A stretch of 64,000 nt of DNA, taken from assembly GCA_017938405.1 (NCBI GenBank), contig JAGBBP010000044.1:1-64000 (forward strand). Direction: 5' to 3'. The notes beneath the pieces were generated by a model, which worked only from the letters and a program-made list of their open reading frames with translations, made no database searches and had not been told where the DNA came from. Source of the stretch: Lachnospiraceae bacterium. Lineage in GTDB: Bacteria; Bacillota; Clostridia; Lachnospirales; Lachnospiraceae. Shown piece by piece: positions 53,799-63,728 of this stretch; the stretch's first letter is position 1; each line of letters begins with the position of its first letter. The translations under genes and the position numbers were made by a program.

Positions 53799-55469
53799 CT
53801 AGAACAACCCGGTGATTTTGCCGGATTCGTCCACATCAATACGTTCCGCAGCCGGAGTCTTCGGAAGTCCCGGCATGGTCATAATGGTACCGGTAATGGC
53901 TACCATAAAGCCTGCACCTGCGGAAATATATGCCTCACGGATATTTACGTTAAAGCCCTCCGGACGGCCCAGCTTCGTCTGGTCATCAGATAAGGAGTAC
54001 TGGTTCTTCGCCATACATACCGGCACATTACCGAAGCCCATGGCTTCGATCTTTGCGATAGCCTTTTCCGCGGACGGATCGTAAGTTACGCTGCCTGCGC
54101 CGTAGATTTCCTTTGCAATGGTTTCAATCTTTTCCTTAAGGGAAAGATCATCCTTATAAATCGGCTCAAAGAAGCTCTCCTTGGTTTCCAAGGTCTCAAG
54201 TACCTTGTTTGCAAGCTCAATACCGCCTTCGCCGCCCTTTTCCCATACGTCGGAAAGTGCGAACTCTGCGCCTCTTGCTTCACAGAACTCCTTAACGTAC
54301 GCAAGCTCTGCCGGGGAGTCGGTAATGAAACGGTTTAAGGTAACCACTACCGGCACCTTGTACTTCTGTAAATTCTCAATATGCTTCTCAAGGTTTACGA
54401 TACCTTTCTTTAATGCTTCTACATTCTCTGCACCAAGGTCTGCCTTTGCCACGCCGCCGTTGTACTTAAGGGCACGTACCGTAGCCACAAGAACCACCGC
54501 ATCCGGCTTAAGACCTGCCATACGGCACTTAATATCAAGGAACTTCTCTGCACCGAGATCTGCGCCGAAGCCTGCCTCGGTAATCACATAATCCGCAAGC
54601 TTTAATGCCGTTCTGGTTGCACGGACACTGTTACAGCCGTGGGCGATATTTGCAAACGGACCGCCGTGAACAATAGCCGGAGTATGCTCTAAGGTCTGGA
54701 TTAAGTTCGGGCGAAGGGCATCCTTTAAAAGAGCCGCCATGGAACCCACCGCATTTAACTGTGCAGCGGTAACCGGCTTTCCGTCGTAGTCGTATGCCAC
54801 GATAATACGGCCGAGGCGTGCCTTTAAGTCCTCCATATCCGCCGCCAAGCAAAGGATTGCCATAATCTCGGAAGCAACGGTAATGATGAAGTGGTCCTCT
54901 CTCACCACGCCGTCTGCCTTCTTTCCCATACCGATGACGATATTACGAAGGGCACGGTCATTCATATCCAGACAACGCTTCCAAATCACCTGCTTCGTAT
55001 CGATACGAAGAGCGTTTCCCTGCTGGATGTGGTTATCTAACATAGCCGCAAGTAAGTTGTTTGCGGAAGTAATTGCGTGGAAATCTCCGGTAAAGTGAAG
55101 GTTCAAATCCTCCATCGGTACCACCTGTGCGTAGCCGCCGCCTGCAGCACCGCCCTTTACACCGAAGCACGGTCCCAGAGAAGGCTCACGAAGTGCAATG
55201 ACTGCCTTCTTTCCCAGCTTTCCGAAAGCCTGACCGAGACCAACCGTCGTCGTCGTCTTACCTTCGCCTGCCGGGGTAGGATTGATTGCGGTTACAAGAA
55301 CAAGCTTACCGTCCGGATTATCCTTTACCCTGTCCCAGAGTTCATCTGTAAACTTTGCTTTGTACTTGCCGTAAAAATCAAGCTCGTCCTCTTTGATACC
55401 AAGCTGCGTTGCGACCTCCTTAATCGGTTGTATCACCGCCTCCTGTGCGATTTCAATATCCGTCTTCAT
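53799..55469 (-). CDS. fhs: Formate-tetrahydrofolate ligase
   Basis: 556 residues, the standard homotetrameric enzyme that makes 10-formyl-THF from formate, ATP and THF; it supplies purine and one-carbon metabolism and the methyl branch of the Wood-Ljungdahl pathway in acetogens. Motifs: the P-loop [18 protein letters not shown] (about 66-83), [20 protein letters not shown] (about 94-113) and the [13 protein letters not shown] block. AAGGAGG precedes the ATG. It is the last gene of the uppP-ftsK-DUF1622-fhs run. Confidence 0.98.
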   Translation of the reverse strand: MKTDIEIAQEAVIQPIKEVATQLGIKEDELDFYGKYKAKFTDELWDRVKDNPDGKLVLVTAINPTPAGEGKTTTTVGLGQAFGKLGKKAVIALREPSLGPCFGVKGGAAGGGYAQVVPMEDLNLHFTGDFHAITSANNLLAAMLDNHIQQGNALRIDTKQVIWKRCLDMNDRALRNIVIGMGKKADGVVREDHFIITVASEIMAILCLAADMEDLKARLGRIIVAYDYDGKPVTAAQLNAVGSMAALLKDALRPNLIQTLEHTPAIVHGGPFANIAHGCNSVRATRTALKLADYVITEAGFGADLGAEKFLDIKCRMAGLKPDAVVLVATVRALKYNGGVAKADLGAENVEALKKGIVNLEKHIENLQKYKVPVVVTLNRFITDSPAELAYVKEFCEARGAEFALSDVWEKGGEGGIELANKVLETLETKESFFEPIYKDDLSLKEKIETIAKEIYGAGSVTYDPSAEKAIAKIEAMGFGNVPVCMAKNQYSLSDDQTKLGRPEGFNVNIREAYISAGAGFMVAITGTIMTMPGLPKTPAAERIDVDESGKITGLF

Positions 55470-55494
55470 GACCTGTCCTCCTTATATTTACGGT

Positions 55495-55510
55495 GGTGTC
55501 TTAAGACACC
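55495..55510 (-). promoter_or_regulatory. Palindromic hairpin upstream of fhs
   Basis: GGTGTC-TTAA-GACACC, a perfect palindrome in the 42-base gap between the DUF1622 gene and fhs. No T-run follows. It could be an operator or an RNA stability hairpin. Confidence 0.4.
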
Positions 55511-55511
55511 C

Positions 55512-55907
55512 CTATTCTTTACTCTTATTGTTTCCCTTGTTTCCCAACAAATGGCTTCTTTGCAGTTTTTCTTCCTGCTCGCTTTTATGCTTGTTCTCTT
55601 CTTTAATCTCCCAGTGAATCAGGAAGGTCAGCGCCGCTCGTAAAGCAATAATCGCACCGACCGTCAATATTTCTTCCCACTCTCTGACGATAACCGTCTT
55701 TAGAATCTCACTGCCCAGCTTAAATTCCAGACCGATTTCCAGGCCGTGGGCCAACGTCAGTTTCACATTCGGATTCTTGGTTATATAATACACAAATCCC
55801 TTAATACCGGAGCATATAATGACACCGATACCGATAAACTCAAAAATAAGGATGGCGATTTCCACCAAGTACTGCATTACAAGATGTAAGTTTTCCAATA
55901 TGTTCAT
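55512..55907 (-). CDS. DUF1622 family membrane protein
   Basis: 131 residues. An N-terminal membrane helix (about 15-37), a conserved stretch around LTLAHGLEIGLEFKLGSEILKTVI (residues about 50-74), a second hydrophobic helix (about 80-98), and a charged C-terminal tail. This pattern fits the DUF1622 family. Function unknown. AGGAGG precedes the start, and the short gaps to ftsK and fhs suggest co-transcription. Confidence 0.85.
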   Translation of the reverse strand: MNILENLHLVMQYLVEIAILIFEFIGIGVIICSGIKGFVYYITKNPNVKLTLAHGLEIGLEFKLGSEILKTVIVREWEEILTVGAIIALRAALTFLIHWEIKEENKHKSEQEEKLQRSHLLGNKGNNKSKE

Positions 55908-55960
55908 ACACGTTCCTCCTCTGCATCAAAGATTCTACCGTTATGTACACATAAAAATCG

Positions 55961-58843
55961 TTACACATAGTCCCCGATATACTGCTCAAACTCCTCCGCA
56001 GACATCAATACCTTACGCGGTTTCGTACCTTCTTCCGGGCCTACCACACCGGCCTCAGCCAACTGGTCCATAATCCGTGCCGCACGGTTAAAGCCGATTT
56101 TATACGCACGCTGTAACATACCGATGGAAGCCTTGTCCTTCTCTATAATCAGTTTGCCCGCATCCGCAAAGTATTCATCATAGCCGTTTGCATTTCCGGA
56201 ATTACCGCCTCCGGCATCACTGTTTCCGGCCGGCATATTGGAAATCTTCTCGGATATCTCCGTATTATAAGCACTACCTTCGTTATTAGCCTTTAAGAAA
56301 TCTACAACCGCACTTACCTCTCTGTCGGATACAAAGGCTCCCTGTACACGTACCGGCTTGGAATAACCGGACGGGAAGAACAACATATCACCTTTACCGA
56401 GAAGCTTTTCCGCTCCCGCGCCATCCAAAATCGTTCTGGAGTCGATGGCGGAAGAAACGGCAAAAGCAATACGGGACGGAATATTTGCCTTAATAAGACC
56501 CGTAATAACATTTACCGACGGACGCTGGGTTGCGATAACCAGATGTAAGCCTGCTGCTCTCGCCAGCTGTGCCAGACGACAAATGGAATCCTCCACCTCA
56601 CCCGGTGCTACCATCATAAGATCCGCCAGCTCGTCCACGATAATAACAATCTGCGGAAGGTGCTTGTACTTTTCTTCTTCCAAACCCTGCTTTGCCGCGT
56701 CCGCTACCCGCTCGTTGTAACCCTTTAAGTCACGAACACCCAGCTCCGCAAACTTTTGATAACGCTCCGTCATCTCGATAACCGCCCAATTAAGCGCCGC
56801 GCTGGCCTTCTTCGGGTCCGTTACCACCGGAATCATCAAATGCGGAATCCCGTTATACACAGACAGCTCCACTACCTTCGGGTCCACCATGATAAGTTTC
56901 ACCTCGGAAGGATCTGCTTTATACAAAATACTCATAATCAACGTATTGATACATACGGACTTACCGGAGCCTGTCGCACCCGCAATCAAAAGGTGCGGCA
57001 TCTTCGCAATATCCGTTACCACCGTCTGACCTCCGATATCTTTACCTACCGCAAAGGCCACATTGGAGCCGTGACCGGTAAACTCGGAAGACTCTAAAAG
57101 TTCACGCAAAAGAACCGTGGAATTTTCTTTATTCGGTACTTCGATACCTACCGCTGCTTTTCCCGGAATCGGTGCTTCGATACGCACGTCCGCCGCAGCC
57201 AGATTCAACTTAATATCATCCGCAAGACTGGTAATCTTACTGACTTTTACACCCTGCTCCGGCTGAAGCTCATACCGGGTCACCGCAGGACCGCAGCTTA
57301 CATTGGTAACAGACACCCTTACACCGAAACTGTCCAGAGTACTCTGTAACTTCATAGCGGTTTCCTGTAAATCCCGCTCGGAAACACCTTTGGTTCCCTT
57401 TGGCTTTGTCAGTAAATCCACCGGCGGGAATTCATATTTCTTCACCGGTTCGGACTCTTCAATGACAAGCGGTTCCACCGGCCCGGAAACATTTTCCGTT
57501 GCGGTTTTTGTTCCGGTTCTTCGTGCTGCCGGTTGCCCGGAATTTTGTTCTACATCTGTAGATTCGTCTTTTGCCGTAACAGAACTTCGCTCTGTTTTTT
57601 CTTCCGTTACCGGAGATACACGGAACTTCTGTCCGCCGGAAGTCTGACGAATTTCATCATCCTCCATGGAATTTAACATATCCGCCACCGTTTGCCCTTT
57701 CCGCGGCGTATAGGTAGTTTCCTTGTATTCTCCCGTTTCCGGGGAAATCTCCATCATATGCAATCCCGTATTACGGGTCTTCTTTTCTTCTCCGTACAGC
57801 GCATTCACCTCGGAAATCGTTTCCTTCGGCAACGTGTACTGATTGGTCATTTCCATGGTAAACTCTCCGGTAGGCGTTTTCCCACCGAAGAAATTTCTCT
57901 TTTCCTTTTTCGGGCGAACCGGTTCTTCCGGAACCGGACTATACACCGAAGGCTCCTCTCGTACTACCGATGTAGAACCCACTGTAGACTCCATCTTTGC
58001 TTTCTCTTCCTCGGATAAAAGATAGGTCTTTGCTCTGCGTTCTCCCAGTTCCTTCCGCTTTTCCTCTACCAGACGGGCACGTTCCGCCTGACGTTCTTCA
58101 TAAGACTCTCTCCGCTCCATGGCATGTACTTTATGAAGGGCATACCGCTCGTTACTGCGTTTAGCAATCCACGCAAAAATCGCCTTTCTGGAAAAAAGCA
58201 TAAAGAACACCAAGAACAGGGCAATGACAACCACATAAGAGCCCACCTTGCCAAACAGCGGTTCAAAGAAGTAGCAAACCAAACCACCGAAAATACCGCC
58301 GCCTTTTTTGTAATCCCTTGCAAGGGTATAATACTGTCCTAATGTAATCTTTGCCCCTTCCCCCGCCGGACTCCACTGTTCCGGAAGATACGTGGTAAGA
58401 AGCTGGATAAACGCCGTCAACATAAACAGCATTCCCAGCGCATACAGCATTTTCGCCGTCAAGGTACGACTTCCTCTGTTTGCCAGATAAAACGCGGTTC
58501 CGAAAAACAAAAGTATCGGAAAAACATAAGCAACCAAACCGAACAATCCGAACATTACGCCGTTAATGGTACTGCCTACAACGCCCCCCAGATTGAAATG
58601 GCTCAACAATAAAAGCACCGCTACCACCAACGTAATCATCAAAATCACTTCGTTTTGAATCTCACCGGATGCCGTACTCTTTTTCTTATTTTTTTGTGTC
58701 GCAGAACTTCTTCTCGTGGCGGTACCGGTACTTTTTGTCGTTCTCGGTCCCGTAGACTTTCTTGTACCGTTTCCCGAACGTGTACGGGACGATCCGGTAC
58801 TTGTACTGCGCCTCGTTCCTGTTCCCTTATTTCCGGATGCCAT
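55961..58843 (-). CDS. ftsK: DNA translocase FtsK/SpoIIIE
   Basis: 960 residues. A basic, Ser/Thr/Arg-rich N-terminus (about 1-60), four membrane segments (about 65-225), a long charged linker (about 230-470), then the RecA-like motor with Walker A GATGSGKS near 620 and Walker [12 protein letters not shown] near 737, and the C-terminal gamma winged helix (about 895-960, [16 protein letters not shown]) that reads chromosome-orienting sites. It moves DNA through the closing septum and, in spore-formers, into the forespore. It follows uppP by 12 bases. Confidence 0.97.
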   Translation of the reverse strand: MASGNKGTGTRRSTSTGSSRTRSGNGTRKSTGPRTTKSTGTATRRSSATQKNKKKSTASGEIQNEVILMITLVVAVLLLLSHFNLGGVVGSTINGVMFGLFGLVAYVFPILLFFGTAFYLANRGSRTLTAKMLYALGMLFMLTAFIQLLTTYLPEQWSPAGEGAKITLGQYYTLARDYKKGGGIFGGLVCYFFEPLFGKVGSYVVVIALFLVFFMLFSRKAIFAWIAKRSNERYALHKVHAMERRESYEERQAERARLVEEKRKELGERRAKTYLLSEEEKAKMESTVGSTSVVREEPSVYSPVPEEPVRPKKEKRNFFGGKTPTGEFTMEMTNQYTLPKETISEVNALYGEEKKTRNTGLHMMEISPETGEYKETTYTPRKGQTVADMLNSMEDDEIRQTSGGQKFRVSPVTEEKTERSSVTAKDESTDVEQNSGQPAARRTGTKTATENVSGPVEPLVIEESEPVKKYEFPPVDLLTKPKGTKGVSERDLQETAMKLQSTLDSFGVRVSVTNVSCGPAVTRYELQPEQGVKVSKITSLADDIKLNLAAADVRIEAPIPGKAAVGIEVPNKENSTVLLRELLESSEFTGHGSNVAFAVGKDIGGQTVVTDIAKMPHLLIAGATGSGKSVCINTLIMSILYKADPSEVKLIMVDPKVVELSVYNGIPHLMIPVVTDPKKASAALNWAVIEMTERYQKFAELGVRDLKGYNERVADAAKQGLEEEKYKHLPQIVIIVDELADLMMVAPGEVEDSICRLAQLARAAGLHLVIATQRPSVNVITGLIKANIPSRIAFAVSSAIDSRTILDGAGAEKLLGKGDMLFFPSGYSKPVRVQGAFVSDREVSAVVDFLKANNEGSAYNTEISEKISNMPAGNSDAGGGNSGNANGYDEYFADAGKLIIEKDKASIGMLQRAYKIGFNRAARIMDQLAEAGVVGPEEGTKPRKVLMSAEEFEQYIGDYV

Positions 58844-58855
58844 CCTTATCCTCCC

Positions 58856-59716
58856 TTATACTAAAAAGTTGAATATTACAGCAAATGCGCCCATGGCAAA
58901 GCAGTAATAAGCAAAATATTTAAACTTCTTTCCTCTTACGATAACCAACATGGTTTTAATACAAACATAACCTACCAGCCCCGCAATCACGGTACCGGTT
59001 AAATAATTCAGCCAATCGGATGCAGTCAGTGCCTCCGGTGCAAAATCCAAAAGCTCCAACACCAATGCTCCCAAAATTGCCGGAATAGACATGATAAAGG
59101 AATACTTTACCGCAAACTCCCGCTTAAATCCGCAGGCAAGACAAGCGGTAATGGTGGTACCGGAACGGGAAATTCCCGGGAATGTCGCAATGCCCTGTGC
59201 AATACCAACGATACCGGCCTTTGTATAGGACGCATCCGCCTCGGTCAAGGCTCCGTCCGGCAAACGGTCGGAAATCAACAGCTGAACTCCGTTTATAAGA
59301 AGCAAAATACCCGGCACGATTAACGTAGCGGATGCTGCATTAATCGCATCACTGAGTAAAATCCCCATAATTCCCGTAGGAACCGTAGACACAATCACAA
59401 GCATCACAAAACGACGATACGGGGTCGTTACCACCGGCTGCCACTTTGCTTTTTTAAATAAACATCCGAACAAGCTCTTAAAAAACTGTCCGATAATGGA
59501 AAAACCTTCCTTTATCAATTCAAATATATCCTTGTAAAAAGCTACAAACACAGCTGCCAGCGTTCCTAAATGCAACAACACATCAAACAACAGCCCGGTC
59601 TCCGTCTCAAACCCCAACACATGCTTAAAAATCGCCAAATGCCCGGAACTGCTGATTGGCAAAAACTCCGCCAGTCCCTGAATCAACCCTAAAATAATCG
59701 CTTTTATTAACTCCAT
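58856..59716 (-). CDS. uppP: Undecaprenyl-diphosphatase UppP (BacA)
   Basis: 286 residues, an integral membrane protein with about eight helices. Motif 1 is GLIQGLAEFLPISSSGH (10-26) with Glu17 and Ser residues, and motif 2 is FPGISRSGTTIT (about 170-181). It recycles undecaprenyl pyrophosphate for cell-wall synthesis, and extra copies can give bacitracin tolerance. It has its own promoter and heads the uppP-ftsK-DUF1622-fhs run. Confidence 0.96.
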   Translation of the reverse strand: MELIKAIILGLIQGLAEFLPISSSGHLAIFKHVLGFETETGLLFDVLLHLGTLAAVFVAFYKDIFELIKEGFSIIGQFFKSLFGCLFKKAKWQPVVTTPYRRFVMLVIVSTVPTGIMGILLSDAINAASATLIVPGILLLINGVQLLISDRLPDGALTEADASYTKAGIVGIAQGIATFPGISRSGTTITACLACGFKREFAVKYSFIMSIPAILGALVLELLDFAPEALTASDWLNYLTGTVIAGLVGYVCIKTMLVIVRGKKFKYFAYYCFAMGAFAVIFNFLV

Positions 59717-59750
59717 TTTATAACTCCTCTTTTCGATTTCCTATCTTATA

Positions 59751-59779
59751 ATTATATAAGATTGCACAAAAAAACTCAA
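59751..59779 (-). promoter_or_regulatory. uppP promoter overlapping the upstream terminator
   Basis: Minus-strand -35 TTGAGT (59774-59779), 17-bp spacer, -10 TATAAT (59751-59756). The -35 is formed by the end of the stem and the T-run of the ABC-operon terminator. Confidence 0.7.
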
Positions 59780-59813
59780 CCCTTTCGGATAAAAACTTTT
59801 CCCGGAAGGGTTG
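59767..59813 (-). terminator. Terminator of the ABC exporter operon
   Basis: Eleven- to twelve-pair stem with one mismatch (59777-59788 with 59802-59813), followed on the minus strand by seven T. It lies about 18 bases past the stop of the second ABC gene. Confidence 0.85.
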
Positions 59814-59830
59814 AAATTCCATTCATCTCT

Positions 59831-61603
59831 TTAATTTTCGAACTGTGCCATGTAAAGCTTGTAATATTCGCCCTTTTTCGCCATCAATTCCGCCGGGCTT
59901 CCGGACTCCGCAATGCCGCCCTTATCCACTACAAAGATGCGGTCTGCCTTCTGAATGGTAGACAAACGATGTGCTACCACAAAGGAGGTACGTCCCGCAA
60001 GCAGGTTTTCGATTCCCTGCTGTACCAGAAGCTCCGTATGGGTATCAATACTGGAGGTTGCCTCATCAAGAATCAGAATCCGGGGTGCCGACACCATGGT
60101 TCTTGCAAAGGCAAGAAGCTGTCTCTGTCCGATGGAAAGCCCCGCTCCCCGCTCCTTAATCTTCGTATCGTACCCATCCTCCATCTTCATAATAAACTCA
60201 TGGGCATTGACGGCCTTTGCGGCTGCCTCGATTTCCTCATCGGTGGCATCTAACTTCCCGTAACGGATGTTATCCCGTACCGTACCGGAGAACAGGAAAT
60301 TCTCCTGGGTCATAACCCCCATCTGCTCCCGGAGACTGGCGATGGATACCTTTTTGATGTCGTATCCGTCAATCTTAACTTCTCCCTTCTGTACGTCATA
60401 AAAACGGGATAACAGGTTCACAATGGTGGACTTTCCGGCTCCGGTAGGTCCGACCAAAGCTATGGTTTCTCCCGGTTTTACCGTAAAGCTGACATCGGAT
60501 AATACATCCGGGTCATCATCGTAATGGAAGGACACATGGGAAAAGGTTACTTCTCCCTTGATTCTCGGCAATTCTACCGCATCCGCAGCATCCGTGATTT
60601 CTGCATCCGTATCCAGAATTTCAAAAATACGCTCCGCACCGGTAATATTGGTTACCAACTGGTTATAGAAGTTACTGAGATTCATAAGCGGCTGCCAGAA
60701 CATGGCAATATAGCTTCCGAAGGATACCAAAGCACCTACCTGTACTTCTCCCTTTCCGATTAACACCACACCGACCCAGTACATCATCATACCGGCAATT
60801 CCCCAACATATGTCCACCACCGGACCGAAGGCATCCGCAAACCGCACCGCCATATCAAAGGAATCGTAATGCTGCTTTAACAAATCGTCAAAGGTCTCCT
60901 CCGTCTCCTCTTCCGCATGGAAGCTCTGAATCACACGGATTCCCGCCACATCTTCATGCAAAAATGCATTTAAATTGGAATTCTTCTTCCGGAAAATCTG
61001 CCAGCGTTTGTGGGATTTGCTCTGCACAAACCACACACCGATTGCCATTAACGGCATGGCACTCATGGAAGCAAGGCCCAGCGTTCCGTTTTTTGCAATC
61101 ATAATAATAACCACCGCAATCAACGTTACCGCTTCCGGAATAAACGTAGTAACACAATTTGCCAGTACATCCTTTAAGGAATTAACATCTCCCATCAAAC
61201 GGGCCAAAATCTTACCCGTCGGCCGACTGTCAAAGAACTGAAATCCTAAGGTCTGAATATGCTCATACAGCTCCCGTCGGATTTTTACCAACACATCGTT
61301 GGACACCTTTGCCATCAAATACATACGAAGCTTTATCAAAAGAATCAATAAAACATTCAGCCCCACGCCGCAAAGGCCCAACTTAATAAGGCCTACGGAG
61401 TCTTTATTTGCAATATGTACGTCAATGGCCCGTTCCAAAATAATCGGATTTAATAACACAATGGTTGTGGATGCCGCCATCAAAAGCAAAACAACCACAA
61501 TGGTCTTTTTATAACCGAGCAGATAGCGGAATAACCGGAATAAGGTTTCCCGTTTGGTTTTTGCCACAATCTGTTCGTCTTGTTTTGTCGCATTTCTAGC
61601 CAT
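59831..61603 (-). CDS. ABC exporter half-transporter, subunit with active Walker B
   Basis: 590 residues. Six membrane helices (about 30-320) are followed by an ATPase domain: Walker A GPTGAGKST near 386, signature LSIGQ near 489, Walker B ILILDEATSSID near 510 with the catalytic Glu, and H-loop VAHRLST. The signature deviates from LSGGQ. With the gene at 61616 it forms a heterodimeric exporter of the LmrCD/BmrCD/TM287-288 type, likely for drugs or lipids. Twelve bases separate the two genes. Confidence 0.95.
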   Translation of the reverse strand: MARNATKQDEQIVAKTKRETLFRLFRYLLGYKKTIVVVLLLMAASTTIVLLNPIILERAIDVHIANKDSVGLIKLGLCGVGLNVLLILLIKLRMYLMAKVSNDVLVKIRRELYEHIQTLGFQFFDSRPTGKILARLMGDVNSLKDVLANCVTTFIPEAVTLIAVVIIMIAKNGTLGLASMSAMPLMAIGVWFVQSKSHKRWQIFRKKNSNLNAFLHEDVAGIRVIQSFHAEEETEETFDDLLKQHYDSFDMAVRFADAFGPVVDICWGIAGMMMYWVGVVLIGKGEVQVGALVSFGSYIAMFWQPLMNLSNFYNQLVTNITGAERIFEILDTDAEITDAADAVELPRIKGEVTFSHVSFHYDDDPDVLSDVSFTVKPGETIALVGPTGAGKSTIVNLLSRFYDVQKGEVKIDGYDIKKVSIASLREQMGVMTQENFLFSGTVRDNIRYGKLDATDEEIEAAAKAVNAHEFIMKMEDGYDTKIKERGAGLSIGQRQLLAFARTMVSAPRILILDEATSSIDTHTELLVQQGIENLLAGRTSFVVAHRLSTIQKADRIFVVDKGGIAESGSPAELMAKKGEYYKLYMAQFEN

Positions 61604-61615
61604 CTAAACTCACCT

Positions 61616-63382
61616 CTATTCTGTTGCCGCAGCCACTTCCGCTGTTACGGAGTACTCCGGCACATCCCCCATATATTCTCCGTACTGTGCCTGATAGGTT
61701 TTGTAGTAATATCCTTTCTTTTGCAGCAGTTCCTCGTGGGTTCCCCGCTCACAAATCCGGCCTTCCTCCAACACAATAATCTCATCCGCATGACGCACGG
61801 AAGAAATACGATGGGCAATAATTAACTTTGTAATTCCCGTAATTTCCTTTAAGGTCTTTTGAATCATACGCTCGGTTTCCATATCAAGGGCCGAGGTAGA
61901 GTCATCCAATACCAAAATCGGCGTATCCTTTGCGAAAGCTCTTGCCATACTGATTCTCTGCTTCTGGCCGCCGGACAAGCCCACGCCACGCTCTCCGATG
62001 ACCGTGTCGGCACCGTCCTCCAGTTTAAATACAAAATCCGCCGCCTGGGCCTTTTTAAGCGCCGTTGCCACTTCCGGATCCGTCAGACTACTCTTTTTCC
62101 CCAGCTTTACATTTTCGCTGACCGTATCGGAAAACAAGAACACATCCTGCATTACAAGGGAAATGCTTTCTCTTAACTGTCCCAAGGACAATTCCTTTAC
62201 ATTTACCCCGTCTAAGCAAACCGCACCGCTGTCCGCATCGTACAAGCGGAGCAAAAGATTGATTAAGGAACTCTTTCCGGAACCGGTGGCACCGATAATT
62301 CCTAACGTATTTCCAGCCGGAACTTTGAACGATACGTCCTTTAAAATCTGCTTTCCTTCAATAGAAAAATCCACATGTTCAAAGGAAATTCCGCCCTTTA
62401 CCTGCGGAAGTACCACCGGACTCTCCGGATTATGTATCATGGAAGTCTCGTTGTAAATCTTATTAATCTTCTTTCTGGACGCAAAAGCCGCCGCCAGTTC
62501 GTTGGACAACCAGCCAAGCATTTCAAGGGGCCATACCACGTTGTTACAGTACTCGATAAAGGCCCCCAGCTTACCAAGCGTGATTTCTCCGTTTATTACC
62601 ATCACACCGCCGATAATGATGGCACTGATGGGTAACACCTTGGAAATCATCTGAAAGAACGGATAATACCGGATCCAAAGCTTGGATTGCCGCATATTTA
62701 AGTCGTAGTACTTCTTGTTATGCTGCATAAACTTCTTAATTTCAAACTTCTCTCTGGCAAAGGCCTTTACCGTCCGCACTCCCGCAAGATTCTCCTCTGC
62801 CACCGTATTCATCTCCGCATTTTCTTCACTGATATCTTCGTATACCTTATCTAACTTCCGCTCCAGCACAATGGCCAGCACCGCACAAACCGGAATCGCA
62901 ATCAACGGAATAATTGAGAGCTTCAGACTGATACGCACCATACAGAATATTACCATAGACATATGGATAACCACTGTAATAATCAACATTCCCACATAAC
63001 CGAAGGCCGCTTGGATACGATCCACATCATCCTTTACACGGGACATAATTTCCCCCGTATTACTCTTATCGAAGTAATTTACGGAAAGCTTCTGAATATG
63101 CCGGAACAAATTTTTCCGGATATCCACGCTGATTTTAAAACTGGTAACATCAAACAAATACTCTTTTGCATAACCAAATACCACTCTGCCCAGTGCAAAC
63201 ACCAGCATCATCAACAGAGAATACTTCAAAAGCGAAATTTCTCCCTTTCCGACCACATCGTCGATAATTCGCACCGTTACATTCGGGTTTAACATATCAA
63301 TGGTAATCTGCGCCACCATACAGACAAACGCAATCAGATATGCGAACCAATACTTTTTCAAATAATAACTTACCTTTTTCAT
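61616..63382 (-). CDS. ABC exporter half-transporter, subunit with degenerate Walker B
   Basis: 588 residues. Six membrane helices (about 12-310) and an ATPase domain: Walker [10 protein letters not shown] near 366, canonical signature LSGGQ near 469, Walker B ILVLDDSTSALD near 492 with Asp instead of the catalytic Glu, and H-loop IAHRISS. The Asp marks the degenerate-site subunit of a heterodimer, complementary to the partner's altered signature. AGGAGGAG precedes the ATG and can pair with the upstream leader. First structural gene of the operon. Confidence 0.95.
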   Translation of the reverse strand: MKKVSYYLKKYWFAYLIAFVCMVAQITIDMLNPNVTVRIIDDVVGKGEISLLKYSLLMMLVFALGRVVFGYAKEYLFDVTSFKISVDIRKNLFRHIQKLSVNYFDKSNTGEIMSRVKDDVDRIQAAFGYVGMLIITVVIHMSMVIFCMVRISLKLSIIPLIAIPVCAVLAIVLERKLDKVYEDISEENAEMNTVAEENLAGVRTVKAFAREKFEIKKFMQHNKKYYDLNMRQSKLWIRYYPFFQMISKVLPISAIIIGGVMVINGEITLGKLGAFIEYCNNVVWPLEMLGWLSNELAAAFASRKKINKIYNETSMIHNPESPVVLPQVKGGISFEHVDFSIEGKQILKDVSFKVPAGNTLGIIGATGSGKSSLINLLLRLYDADSGAVCLDGVNVKELSLGQLRESISLVMQDVFLFSDTVSENVKLGKKSSLTDPEVATALKKAQAADFVFKLEDGADTVIGERGVGLSGGQKQRISMARAFAKDTPILVLDDSTSALDMETERMIQKTLKEITGITKLIIAHRISSVRHADEIIVLEEGRICERGTHEELLQKKGYYYKTYQAQYGEYMGDVPEYSVTAEVAAATE

Positions 63383-63388
63383 AACTCC

Positions 63389-63396
63389 TCCTCATC
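63389..63396 (-). promoter_or_regulatory. Shine-Dalgarno region complementary to the leader ORF
   Basis: GAUGAGGA of the minus-strand RNA overlaps the ribosome-binding site of the ABC gene. It is perfectly complementary to UCCUCAUC in leader codons 24-27 (63516-63523), and one more G-U pair is possible. Pairing would hide the ribosome-binding site. Confidence 0.5.
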
Positions 63397-63445
63397 CTCA
63401 TTTTGCCTGCTTTATCGTTAATATCGTATTTCATGACACAAACAC

Positions 63446-63478
63446 AAAAAAGCCTGCAATGCACAGACATTGCAGGCT
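63446..63478 (-). terminator. Attenuator terminator before the ABC exporter
   Basis: Perfect 11-pair stem (AGCCTGCAATG/CATTGCAGGCT) with a six-base loop, followed by six T on the minus strand. It lies 25 bases past the leader ORF stop and 64 bases before the ABC start, so it must be read through for the exporter to be made. Confidence 0.9.
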
Positions 63479-63502
63479 CTCATAATCGCACGATATCGCT
63501 CT

Positions 63503-63595
63503 TTACAGCAAGCAAGATGAGGAACTACCATATGTTCTCTGCACAAATAAACTATATTCGATTGTTCTGTTTACAAGCATCATTTTGTTGTTCAT
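63503..63595 (-). CDS. 30-residue leader peptide of the ABC exporter operon
   Basis: Short ORF starting MNNKMMLVNR and ending SSSSCLL, 58 bases downstream of the predicted transcription start and with GAGG nine bases upstream of its ATG. It is too polar for a signal peptide. Its last codons (63507-63515, UUGCUUGCU) can pair with the 5' arm of the terminator at 63446-63478 as an antiterminator, and codons 24-27 can pair with the exporter's ribosome-binding site. The layout parallels bmrB upstream of bmrCD in Bacillus, where ribosome stalling controls termination. Confidence 0.6.
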   Translation of the reverse strand: MNNKMMLVNRTIEYSLFVQRTYGSSSSCLL

Positions 63596-63659
63596 ATCGC
63601 ATTCCTCACTTTCTTTCAAATTTCGGCTCACACCGATTCCTTTTCTTAACAACAGTTGT

Positions 63660-63688
63660 ATTATAGACTTACTGTCATATCTTGTCAA
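63660..63688 (-). promoter_or_regulatory. Consensus promoter of the ABC exporter leader
   Basis: Minus-strand TTGACA (63683-63688), exact 17-bp spacer, TATAAT (63660-63665): full match to the vegetative consensus. Such a strong promoter ahead of a terminator suggests control after initiation. Confidence 0.9.
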
Positions 63689-63728
63689 TCCCTAAAATTA
63701 AAATCTGTTTTTCGTTGTTTTCGATTTT

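Noticed and set aside
63596..63688. Leader ORF extended upstream to 63688
   Set aside because: The TTG that would start it lies in the promoter -35 box, upstream of the expected transcription start.
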